A stretch of DNA of 64,000 bases, from contig NC_071389.1 of assembly GCF_022682495.2 (NCBI RefSeq), forward strand, positions 15,326,964 through 15,390,963, read 5' to 3'. A program made the translations under genes and the position numbers. Below, one piece after another: positions 36,801-48,800 of the stretch; within the stretch, counting starts at the first letter, position 1, and each line of letters opens with the position of its first letter. The notes beneath the pieces are model-generated. The model did no database searches and was not told the DNA's origin. It worked only from the letters and a program-made list of their open reading frames with translations. The stretch is from Desmodus rotundus (taxonomy: Eukaryota; Chordata; Mammalia; Chiroptera; Phyllostomidae).

Positions 36801-39800
36801 TAGGAAAAAAAATTTTTGAAGCAAAAAATGTGGTCCTGCTCCTGCCTCATGTGACCCGGCTCCATCACGGGTTCCCCCCTCCCCAGCGAGCCAGGTAAGC
36901 TACATTAGGGCTAAAAGACGCACCCCCATTTTCCTCCCAAATTTGCGGGGGTGGGAGGAAGTATGTATTATGGTCCAAAAAATACAGTAAATAAACCTGG
37001 TCAATAAAACTTGTCACTGAAATTGGTAGTGAGGTCACTTTTAGACTATGATTAATAAGTTTTTAAATTATTAAAGTTTAATATGAGTTTTGACAGTGCT
37101 TGCAGAGGCTTTGAAACAGACTGATGAGTTGAATGAAAATACTTCAACTTTTTATCCCAGAGATTAGAGTTGTAAGTACAGCTGTTACTTTGGTGTCACA
37201 AACTGATCATATCAGATACTTACATAAGTGATGAACTGTTTATGAAATAATTTTCCAGGAATAGCTGGTGATAGTACCCTCAGGCAGCAAGAATATTAAA
37301 TTGGGCACCTGAATTGACCCTGTCTTCTGGTATTAAAAACCAAATGTTGTCCTTTTGAATTTTTTTTAACGCTTTTAATGTTTCCTTATGAACCCTTATG
37401 AAATCTCTACCCTGTTAGATCTTAAAAGCATACAAATGCCCAAGTCCTACTAATGCACAAGGCAGTTCAGTGTTAATCAGCAGCATTAGCCACTGTATCC
37501 AACAATCACTGCGGTACTTCTTCGGTGAGTTTGAAGAATGCCAAAGTCTGATGGGCGGGCGGCCTTATGTCTAACAGTCCTCTGTTTCCTGGGAGTTCGT
37601 TCTACGTGCCAACTGCTTCTGATTTCCACAGCAGACGTCACATTTATTTATGTGTTTACTGAATGCTCAGCTGTCATCATCATCTAAAATTTATTTCTTG
37701 ATTGCAGTCATAGGTGTCCTCATGTGCTTGATGCGTGTGTTTTTTATTGTTAACTTGGAATTACTGGCTGGATTGTCTTTCTTTCTAGTATTGGGTACCC
37801 TGTGGTGACTTTGGGCTTTGGCTTCAAAAGTTATGTAAGCTACAAAATGCGGTTAAGGAAGCAAAAGGAAGTGCAAAAAGAGAACGAATTTTACATGCAA
37901 CTTCTTCAACAAGCCCTCCCCCCAGAGCAACAGATGCTACAGAAGCAAGACAAAGAGTCTGAGGAAGGTAGGTCTTTACCCTAAAGCTGTTTGTTGGCTC
38001 AATAGGTTAGTCACTATTACATGGCAGGACTTCTTTTTTTTTTTTTTAAGTTGCTAAGATTTTGGAAGATTACCAAGGACTTCCTGTTTTCCAGTGTTCC
38101 TTTTTTGGGCCATTGATTTGTTTGGTCATGAACTAGAGTGTGGGTGATGGTTTCCACCTAGTATCTGAAGACCATATGCCTTTAAATATGTTTGTTTTAT
38201 ATATTTTATTTTTATAGCTTACTTAATATTTTGTATTTTATTTGTTATAAATATTTTAAAGTATTTATTCTCAGTAGCAAAATAGTATGTATAATTACAT
38301 GAGTTTGTAACTGAAACAAGCCAAGAATCAAAGCATAAGTAAGACAGAGAAGGAGACAAACAAAATTGTTTTATAAGTCAAAATTTTTCTGAATAGAGCA
38401 AAGATGGATAGGTTCCATTTTAAATGGTTCATATAATACAGTGTGGAACTTAAATTGAACCTTTTCTATAAGGACTTCTCTAATAAGCATATAATCAATT
38501 CAGTAGATGAATTGACAACAGCGGTTTTTTTGTTTTTGGTTTTTTTGGTTTGAGAATTGGAAGTTTGGGGCCATATTTTTAGTTGATATGTGCCAGATCT
38601 TATTCTCTGCTGTGGTGTAAAAATACCTCTTCAAGTGAACTTTGACAAATTGGAATGTGTAGACCTAATACAGAAAATTTTTTACAAGTTTCCTAGTAAA
38701 TGATACAGACTTTTCATTACGTCAACTCTAGAGTCAAGAAAAAACATATAGCCCTGGCTGGCGTGGCTCAGTGGATTGAGCACCAGCCTGCAAACCAAAA
38801 GGTCGCTGGTTAGGTTCCCAGTCAGGGCACATGCCTGGGTTGCGGGCCAGGTCCCGTGTCGGGGGCGTGCGAGAGGCAACTGATCCATGTATCTCTCGCA
38901 CATTGAAGTTTCTCTCCCTTCCCCTCTCTACAGGTAAATAAGTAAAATCTTTTTTAAAAATGTAGATGCCTTGTATTATTTTTTTAAAAGATTTTATTTA
39001 TGTATTTTTAGAGAGGGGGAGGGAGGGAGAAAGGGAGAGAAACATCGTTGGGTTGCCTCTTGCACACCCCCAGCTGGGGATCTGGCTCGCAAGCCGGGCA
39101 TGTGCCCAGAGTGACTTCTTAGTTTGTAGGACAGGTGCTCAGTCCACTCAGCCACACCTGCCAGGGCAGGGTTCTAACATCACACTTCTTTTGTTTCATT
39201 AATCTCTCTTCAATAAAGTTATTAAGTGTGTTTAATTCAAGCACCTTTTAAAATATGGCCTCTTAGGAATATGATCTGCCTATGTCCTCTCACCCCAATG
39301 TTAGACAAGTTGGATTTGACTGATAAGTGAAGTGTGACTTAATTATAAAATCCTTATTTTTGAGGCAAAACCTTTAATGGCTTGGTGTTTAGAAATGATG
39401 GCAGTTTTCTGAATGTTCAGCTTCACAAATTTATTTGGATTTGCTTCTTGAAGTTAGCATAATGTAGTATAGTTACTGCTTATAAATGAGGTTGCAAATT
39501 AATGTAGTGAGTTTCTAAGCATAGATAATGAAGTCTGTTGAATCAGTCGATTCTGTGGTTTTATACAACTCAATATTCCGGTGTGGGTTTTTTTGTTTGT
39601 TGGTTTGTTTTTGGTATTGTAGCAGCCAAAGGATTACCTGATATGGATTCCTCGATCCTTATACACCACAATGGAGGTATCCCAGCCAATAAAAAACTTT
39701 CCACAACTTTGCCAGAGATAGAATATCGAGAAAAAGGGAAAGAAAAGGACAAGGATGCCAAAAAACACAACCTTGGAATAAACAACAATAACATTCTACA

Positions 39801-42800
39801 ACCTGTAGACTCTAAAATACAAGAAATTGAGTATATGGAAAACCACATCAATAGTAAAAGATTAAATAATGATCTCGTGGGAAGTACAGAAAACCTCTTG
39901 AAAGAGGACTCATGCACTGCTTCCTCAAAAAATTACAAAAATGCCAGTGGAGTTGTGAACTCCTCACCTCGAAGTCACAGCGCCACAAATGGGAGCATTC
40001 CTTCTTCATCTAGTAAAAATGAGAAGAAGCAGAAATGTACTAGCAAGAGCCCCAGCACACACAAGGACTTAATGGAAAACTGTATTCCTAATAACCAGCT
40101 AAGCAAACCAGATGCACTGGTAAGGTAAGTGTGCCTGCTGTGTCCTTACCAGTACTTTCCAATGAACTTAACTTACACTGTGACTCTTACCTCTGTGGGC
40201 TTTGACATTTGAGAGTATTTCACAAGGGTTTGTTGGCCACCCTGGTGCCACTGTCCTGAAGCATTGACAGTAGCTCCTTCCAGTGTTCTGAGTTAGAGGT
40301 GACACGGATTACTTTCTGCAGTTGACAAATTTACATGTGACTTGATTTTCTAGTGGTGTCGAGAAACATATCTTTAGTTTTTGGCCTTTTATTTTTGCAT
40401 ATCCAAAGCTCTCATGGAACAGACAGGAAAAGCAGAGTGTGTGTCGTGTTGATGCAGATCTCTGTCTGAGAGGTACCAGTGGGGCAGTGGAAAGATCGGC
40501 CTCACCTCCTGGTGCTTGTTTTTGTTTCTACTTAATATTCAAATTATGCCCCAAGTAACTCTGGGAAAGTTAGGTTTGAAAAGTAATCTCTTTCTAAAAG
40601 TTCCGTAGGTAAATACATTGTTAGGCATGGATTTTAATCAGAAGTGTTCCTTTTTACATTTTGAATTAAAAGAATAATGTCGTATTGCCTTAACCGGCTC
40701 AGACTTAATTTTGCTATATTTTATATTTTTATGTATTCTATAAAATAACCATATTCCTTTTTCCTTATATCTTTCAATTTGGAAACTGAGATCTGAACTG
40801 GAGCTTTTTTTTTTTTTTAATATGTAACAAGGGGGCAATTGTAACTCCCTCCACAAAGTTGTCTTACATTCCTGTCCCTTTGGCTTGCTTAAGAGCAGAC
40901 AATATATTTATTCTAGGAGGGAAGGTTGTCAGTGTTACAACTTATATAAACTAGATTATTAATTTGTTTTCATTTTCTGATTGGTAGCTAGATTAAGGGA
41001 AACATATTTAGGTTCCACTGCGGACGGCTCTTGACACATTATAGCCCCCAGGCACTTTTGGAAACACGCTGTGCTATTGCTGATGCCAGGCTGGTATCTT
41101 CCTCTGTCTGTTGTGACATTCTGCCCATCATGCCCTGCAGAAAAAACACTCAGCAGAGAACCAAACCTCTTCCAGATACCTGTGGGAGAAAGACCAGTTA
41201 GTTGACCTTTTCAGTCAATTTTCCCACAAACTTACTACCGTATTTTCGGACTATAAGACGCACCAGACCATAAGACTTACCTAGGTTTTAGAGGAGGAAA
41301 ATAGGGTAAAAAACCCTGCTCTACCATCGCCCCCTGCCCCCGACCCCCAGTGAGCCAGGTAAGCTACATTCAGACTATAAGACACACCCCCATTTTCCTC
41401 CCAAATTTGGGGGGTGGTTCTTAAAGTCCAAAAAATATAGTATATATTATAAATAAAAGCTTTTGATATCTGTCACAAACTTTTTGATACCCTTTGTCCT
41501 ATACAATTTTAATAACAGCTGTCAACCCAAAACAGTTTTCCTCTGTTGGGTATTGCAGAGAGCAGTCAAGGCTCAGTCTTACACCATTTCACTCAGGCCC
41601 CAGTTGTGGTTGTTGATTGACTCTGCTGCCTAATCTACCTTCAGTAAAGAAGTTCAGGGACTCCTCAGATGGCCAGTTTTCCACATGTGGGTCCAGTGCC
41701 CCTTCCTGTGGTCACTAATGTGATGTGCTTGATTGGAAGGATCCCAGAGTATTACTATTTTAGGGAAAACCTTCTGTCAAATACGTAAATAGAAAATATT
41801 GCATTTAAATAGTTTTATAAGCTTCCATAGGATTATTTTCAACTTTTAACGTAATATAAAAAATAAGAAGATGATCTAAATATCCAACAACAGGGGACAG
41901 ATTTAAATAAATTATGGTTCATTCATTTGAGGGCCTTTTTAAAAAAGATTTTATTTATTTATTTTTAGAGAGAGGGGAAGGGAGGGAGAAAGAGAGGACA
42001 GAAACATCAATGTGTGGTTACCTCTTGTGCACCCCTATTGGGGACCTGGCCCCACAACCCAGGCATGTGCCCTGACTAGGAATTGAACCAGCGACCCTTT
42101 GGTTCGCAGGCCAGTGCTCAGTCCACTGAGCCACACCAGCCAGGGCCATTTGATGGACTTTTAATACAGATACTACAAAATTATATTTTTGAGCTATATT
42201 AAACAATATAGGGAAATGCTCATGACAATATTTTCTAAAGAAAGTAGAAAGCAATTTTATTAAAAACATTTTTTTAAAGTATACATAGAAAAAGGGTTTG
42301 AAGGGGAAGAAAACAAAATGATAACAATAGTTATTGCCCCATGGTAGTATTTGGGCCTTATTTTTTCTTTTTACTTTAATGCATTTTCAAATTTTTCTAT
42401 GATGAGCAACAATGAAAGTTTATAAAAAGATGACTATCTGTCTGAGCAAATTATCCAGCTTGGCTATAGGAGGCCTTATCATGCTTCCTCTGGCCATTCT
42501 TGGCTCTCTCTTATTTCTTCTTGTTTGACTTTACGTATGTTTTGATGAGGATTAATAAGACTGAAACTGATCCAAACCTGACGTGTTTGAGTTGTTAGCT
42601 AGAGAGTGCATTTGTTATCTTCAGATGGAGAGGGCTGGACTCAGTGGTCTCTAACGCTGCTTCTGGTGCAAACCTAAACAGGCTGATTCGTATAATATAT
42701 GAGCCCTGTGCTACTACAGACTCAACCAGGGTTTTGTACAGGTCCAGGTTCAGGTGCTGGCTGGCTGTAGGAAGAAAATTGAACTACCCTTTTAAACGTG

Positions 42801-45800
42801 CTTTTTAAAAAAATCATCTGGGCCCTAGCTGGTGTGGCTCAGTGGATTGAGCACTGGCCTGTGAACCAAAGGTTTACAGGTCCAATTCCCAGTGTAGGGC
42901 ACGTGTCTGGGTTTCGAGCCACGATCCTCAGAAGGGGGGCGCGCAAGAGGCAGCCACACATTGATGTTTCTCTTCCTCTCTTTCTCCCTCCCTCCCCCTC
43001 TCTAAAAATAAATAAATAAAATCTCTAATGGAAGCCATTACTGCATCATTAGTATGGATTCATCATAACACATTCTATAGCTATGTCTGTCTCAATATCA
43101 ATGTCATGGTTGAGAACTGCTATATTTGAGGAACCAATTCAGTGACTTTGGAGGGGGGAATTCATTAGTACACCACTTTCAAAGAGAATTCTTGTAGCTC
43201 GATATAGCTGTCAAAATAAGATTTGATGGTTTTTCCCTTAGAAGGGTCAGGCTGTCCTTCAGGTCTTTTCCATTTCTCCAAGCTCCACGGATGTTCTCTA
43301 GTGTACGGCGCACCACCGGTTGGCAAAGGACTGCACACAGGCGAACTCTGGCCCACTGCATTTTTGTAAAAAGTTTTATTCACTTACATAGCATCTGTGG
43401 CTGCCCTTGTGCTGCAGTGGCAAGAGTTGAGTAGCTGTGTATGGCCACAAAGCCAGAGGGGTTTACTGTTTAGCCTTTTACAGAAAACATTTGCTGATGT
43501 ATCACTAAGGTTAAGGAATGTGGGTGAAGGTAATGAACTTGAGAATAAGTGTTGCCTGTAGGATCCTTCCCAGGAAAAGTTCAGGAACTTGCTAAAGCCA
43601 GTCCAAAGCCTGTTTGGTTGAGAAATCTTGGTTGGCCAAAAAGTTCATTTAGTCTTTTCTGTACAATGGCTCTAGTAGTGTTTAGTTGTCTTTAACCTAA
43701 TTCAAAACAATTTTGTTCGATTGTATTGTGACAGCTGTCATATCAGTGTGCATTTAAAAAAAAACTTACCAAAATTGGTGAATTTCTTCTGTACAACCAC
43801 TTTAATATTGAAGATTAAAGAAAATATACAACATTTTTGGCATATTATGCTTTATTATTTCAAGAAAGCTAAAAATGCAGCTGAAACAGAAAAAGATTTG
43901 TGCAGTCTATGGAGAAGGTGCTGTGACTGATCAAACGTGTCAAAAGTGGTTTGTGAAGTTCCTTGGTACTATTGACATTTTGGTCAGATAATTCTTTGCT
44001 GTGGGGCTGTCTTATGCATTGGAAGATGTTTAGCAGCACCGCTGGCCTCTACCTACTAGAAGCCAATAGCGGGAGACAGCTGACATAGTCAAAATATCCA
44101 AATCAACAGTTATTGGTGAATATGAAAAACATGTTTTTTATTTTATGGAAAAAACTAAACTAACTTTTTGGCCAACCCAATACATATCTTACAAAATGAC
44201 CCAATTTCTGCCAGCTTGATTTCTGAATTCTTTACCTAAGATGTTTAGAAACAGACTTACAATGTTGGTAGCCAAAAATATCTTTAATTCTTACATGAGA
44301 AAAATTCTAGACAAAAACAGAATAAGCAGTGAGGAAGATCAGTTTTTTTTGTTTTTTTAATTTAACTAAGTGCTGGGTTAGAAAGGAATAATGTAAATTA
44401 GAATGAGATTTGCGTACACTTTTTTCAGTGGTCATTTAAAAATATTTTAAGAGTGAAAAAATATAGACCATTTAGAGAAAAGAAAATAATCCCACCGTTC
44501 TGACACTAATTACTGTTAAATTTTGTTGTACTTTCATCAACCACATTTATATAATTGTGGCCACAGCATTGAGTAGTTTTTTGTTCTGCTTTTTCACTTA
44601 CATCAGATAGAAAGCCTTTTCCCAACTGAGCCTAACCCTCACGTTTGTTTGATGTGGAATATTCCATGGCAGCTCTGTGCGCTCATTCAGCAGTCCCTCC
44701 AAGATCGGGCAGATCACTGTGGGACACCTGAGCCGCTTTCCTGCAGTTTCAGGGCCTGCGAGCAGGAGAGCCAACAGTTTTGTTTGCATTTGGCACCCAG
44801 TTCCCTCTCAGATACAGCCCGGGACTGTGGGGTTTCTTGTTGGCGATTGTTACTTGTTTCAATTTTCCTGGTTAAGGGAGAGAATTTAAGACTTTGAGTA
44901 CAAAATGCAAAGTGATCCAAATTCTTCAAATGTCAAAGCAGAAGTCTCTTCTTGATTTATTTCCAGTTCACTTTTTTGGTAGATTCGTCTTTATTTATTT
45001 ATTTATTTATTTTTAGCGCTAATTCTTAATAAGATTTCAGCTCTTTAACATGGTTGAATGATGTCTGGTGGGAAGAACCATAAAGGAAAAGTATCTGCTG
45101 TTTGCCTACTAGAGGTGCATTCAACACAACCCAGTAGAATTTAGAGTAATGATTATTTTTTTGGAACTGTAAGAGTTCTAAAAGACATCTAAACTACCTC
45201 CACAATCCTTTTGATCAGTGAAGTAAATGAGCCCTAGAAGGTTCAGTGGTGAGTCCGAGCCACTCAGATGGATTGGTGGTGCCAGGACCAGAACCGAAGT
45301 TTCTTGACTTCTGCCTTTTCTTTTATACCATGCTGCTTAAAAGAAGTTTATCGACCTGCTTTATTTTTCTACTTTAAGTTTTTGTTACAAATGTACATAT
45401 AGCTAAACTTGTTTCAAAGGATTGACACCAGACCTAGATTTTATGCTCCAAACGCTAAAATGTGTACAAGAAATGCTTAGAATCTCAGAATTCATTTTTC
45501 TTCTAGAGAGATGCTATTCTAAGTGTTTTTAAAAGTCTTGCTCTTACCAAAGACACAAGGGCATACTTATCTCAGAAGAGAAGAGGGCTGTCTACTTGTA
45601 CCCTTGAAAGCTTACAGGGTCTCCGAGAATTTAACCCTGGTTTGGTCTAGCTTGGGAATTAGTCTGGTCCAGACAGCCTAGAGCCGCTGAGCATGGAATG
45701 TGCCTTTTAGGGATAGGGATATGGGGTAGGTTTAGCTTCACAGCAGCAGACCTAGATGCCCTGAACTGGAATACTTAAGACCAGGGATGCAACCATCAAT

Positions 45801-48800
45801 TTAACCCTGAGGAGAGGCCACCATTGACTGCTTGGAAGACCTGGGGTCCCGGGTTGTGGGCATTGCTGAAATAGTAAGTTCCGAGAAAGTTTGAAGCCAT
45901 GGAATGGGGGACGGCCTGTTCTTCAGGGGAAATTGGAAACCTGGGAAAAGTTACAGTACATTGAATACTCATGCTTTTATTTCTCTGTGATTTCATTGGT
46001 TATTTCAAATACTATTGGGTTGGCCAAAAAGTTTATTTTCTGTAAGATGGCTCCCGTAGCGCTTAATTGTCTTTAATTTCATTTGAAATAATTTTGTTAG
46101 ATGATATTGTGACAGCTGTCATATCAGCATGAATTAAAAAACTTAATCAAAATTGGTGAATTTTTGTGTAGCCATTTTAATATTGAAGATGGAAGAAAAT
46201 AAGCAACATTTTTGGCACATTATGCTTTATTATTTCAAGAAAGGTAAAAATGCAACTGAAATGCAAAAAAGATTTGTGCAGTGTATGGAAAAGGTATTGT
46301 GACTGATCAAATGTGTCAGAAGTGGTTTGCGAAGTTTCATGCTGGAGATTTCTCACTGGATGATGCTCTGCCATTGGGTAGACCAGTTGAAGTTGATAGC
46401 AATCAAATTGAGACATTCATTGAGAACAATCAACCTTTATACCATGAGGGAGATAGCCAACAAACTCACAATGTCCCAAAACAATAAAGTTATTGGTGAA
46501 AATGAAAAATACATCTTTTATGGAAAAAAAACCATATGGACTTTCTGGACAAACCCAATAAAAGTTGGCGGGTGAACAAAATGTCATGGCTTTTCATTAC
46601 ACTTTCAAGTCCATGTAAATCTTGTATTTATGTTTAATGATGTTAGGTTTCTCTTACGATGTTAGGGGGACAAAGAGAGCAAAAGCTAAAAATTAGTCAG
46701 CTTTCCCCTTTGACTGGACTTGCTGGTGGCAGAGGTTGACCAAATGTGGTTTGACCAGCAGTTCAGGCTTATGTACTTCTGAATAGCTTATCTTCCAGAC
46801 TCCAGCATTTGAGGTGGTCGTGTAACCTCTGACTTATCTGAGGCTCCTTAGTCTTGCTGTTTGAGGAAAAAATCACAGTGGATAGTTTATAGTACTTCAT
46901 ATTTCTTATTTCCCTACATTTTAAGATGTTTGCACACATTCAAAAATTATATATCCATTGAAAAGAAAGGGTCATTTTTTACATACTGATTTTTAATAAT
47001 CAGCAGATTCAGTATAACTTAGTGTGAATAACTGTGAAAAAGAGCAAAGTGAAGAGAATCCAAGAAGCCCCTACATTGTCAAATTAAAGAAGTATTTCAA
47101 AGCAACAAGGAAAATTGAGGGCTAATGCTATTTACCAGAAGAACAAAGAGACATCAGTTCTTTCTGCAACTATCCATCTTTCCTTTCCCTTGTAGCTGTT
47201 AGGATACTGACCTGGATTCTGGTTAGGAGTGGCGGGGGCCAAGGGGTGGGGGGTGGGAGTGGTGCAGGCTGCTTGCTCTTAGTTCTCAGGGCAGCGAAGG
47301 GCAAGGAACTTATTAGTTCCAACTTAACAGAAAGTGGGGGAAAAGATTTAGATCATGGAGCCCAAGATTATAGGCACAAAGCAAGAATAGAATCCAAAGC
47401 TGGGACCTGGCTATGGGGGAGAAACAAGACACAGCACTCACTTCAGGAGTAAGGCCTGTGAGCATTCCTGGGACAGGAACTTTGGGGGGGGGCCTTTTAT
47501 GAATCATTCCAGCCCTCCCCCCAAGGTCCTGAAGAGCCCTAAGTGAGGAGTCACACTAGTTTAAGTGGAAATGGTTACAAAGTATTCTCTTGAAAGGTGG
47601 AAACTCATTTTAAAAGAAGGTAACTGGAAAGACCCTAAGATGGATTGTTAAAGAGGAGGAAGTAGCAAAACATTACTTAGTATGAATCTATTACAAAATA
47701 TGGGAGGATACAGATCTCACGTACACAGAAAATTATTTGAAATGGTATATACCAAATGGTCAAATGGTTGTAGTGATTATAGGGGATGTTTGTGTTCTGC
47801 GTTGCATGTTTCTGTGTAGTTTGAATGTTTACACAGCTTATACCCATAATAGAACGTATCCTTAATGAGGGGAGCAATCTTCTTTTCTCTTGTCTGCTGC
47901 AGTACACTGCTTTGCACAGACTAGATGCTCAGTAAATACTTGTTGAATGAATATTACCTTTATGCAGGGAAAATATTAGAAAGGGGATAGGAGATGGGCC
48001 TCAGTACAGAGTTGAGTTTCTTCAGTGAAGCACAAAGGCTTTCAAAGCTAGGAAAACCTACATACTACCTTGGACTGGGCCAAGGACCAGGCATACATTG
48101 TCAAAATACTTGTTATTCTTGAGTAGGTTGTTAATTGATTTTATTTCTAAAATATAGAAGACCTTCCACACTACACTGCTTTCCTTGGCATTTCCCAGAA
48201 AGCTGAAATTCAGTACTGTCAGTACTTTTTTCCAAGGCTCTACAGGAAGTTGGAAGTTCAAAAATTTCTGGAAGTTACAAGGGACAAGGGGAGAAAACTC
48301 CAAGAGACTGCTGTCAAAAACGCCATTTGCTCCCGCATTGGTTAGTAGGAATCTTGGCGCAAGCCACATCTCAGCCAGGAACAGCCAGGGGGGAAATCTC
48401 AATTTGCCTTGTCTTATTCATCTTTCCTGATGAGTCTTTCTTACTCATCTATTCAGCTTCTCCACCTTGTACGTGTGCCCCCTCCCCCTTGCTCTTTGTC
48501 TCTGTGGTATTGTGGTAGCATGTGGAGAGAGCTCAGATCCTAGGTTTCTGTTCCAACCTTTTCTCCAAGGAAATCCCCCAGGTTAGAAAATGGGCTGACT
48601 GTTTATATATCAGCTCCGGTGCTACAGTGTAACTTGTTTGTTTGCTTTTATATTTGAACACATTTTGCTGTGTGTCAGGAATACTTTGCAGAAGACAATC
48701 TGACCTGGGAGACAGTGATTTGGGTGTCGGGCCTTTGCTCTGGCAGCTTTTCCCACATGTATTACCTGCTCTGGCAGACTACAGCTGCGGAGTGACTTGC

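Larger units (their letters stand above)
35631..37788 (+). other. MACO1 intron 4 (2,158 bp)
   Basis: Contains a sense MIR (35745-35935, CATGGTGGTAAAGAGCATGAG), two antisense SINEs (35935-36099 and 36388-36547) and a TA-flanked MITE (36736-36987). The stretch 37000-37788 shows nothing recognised. Confidence 0.85.
37968..39622 (+). other. MACO1 intron 5 (1,655 bp)
   Basis: The main content is two Ves SINEs in opposite orientation (38752-38958 and 38982-39167), separated by about 23 bp. The remaining DNA (37985-38750, 39170-39622) is AT-rich and unassigned. Confidence 0.85.

Noticed and set aside
39538..39622. The exon 6 reading frame extends upstream to an ATG at 39538
   Set aside because: The added residues are hydrophobic intron translation; homology begins exactly after the acceptor at 39623.
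42822..43028. tRNA gene suggested by A- and B-box-like sequence in SINE heads
   Set aside because: The whole 200-bp unit with CT-rich body and A-rich tail is a SINE repeated across the window; no complete cloverleaf was seen.
44590..44930. Overlapping open frames near 44.6-44.9 kb as a possible intronic gene or pseudogene
   Set aside because: Frames on both strands are short, show no recognisable protein wording, and lack splice or poly-A signs of a retrocopy.
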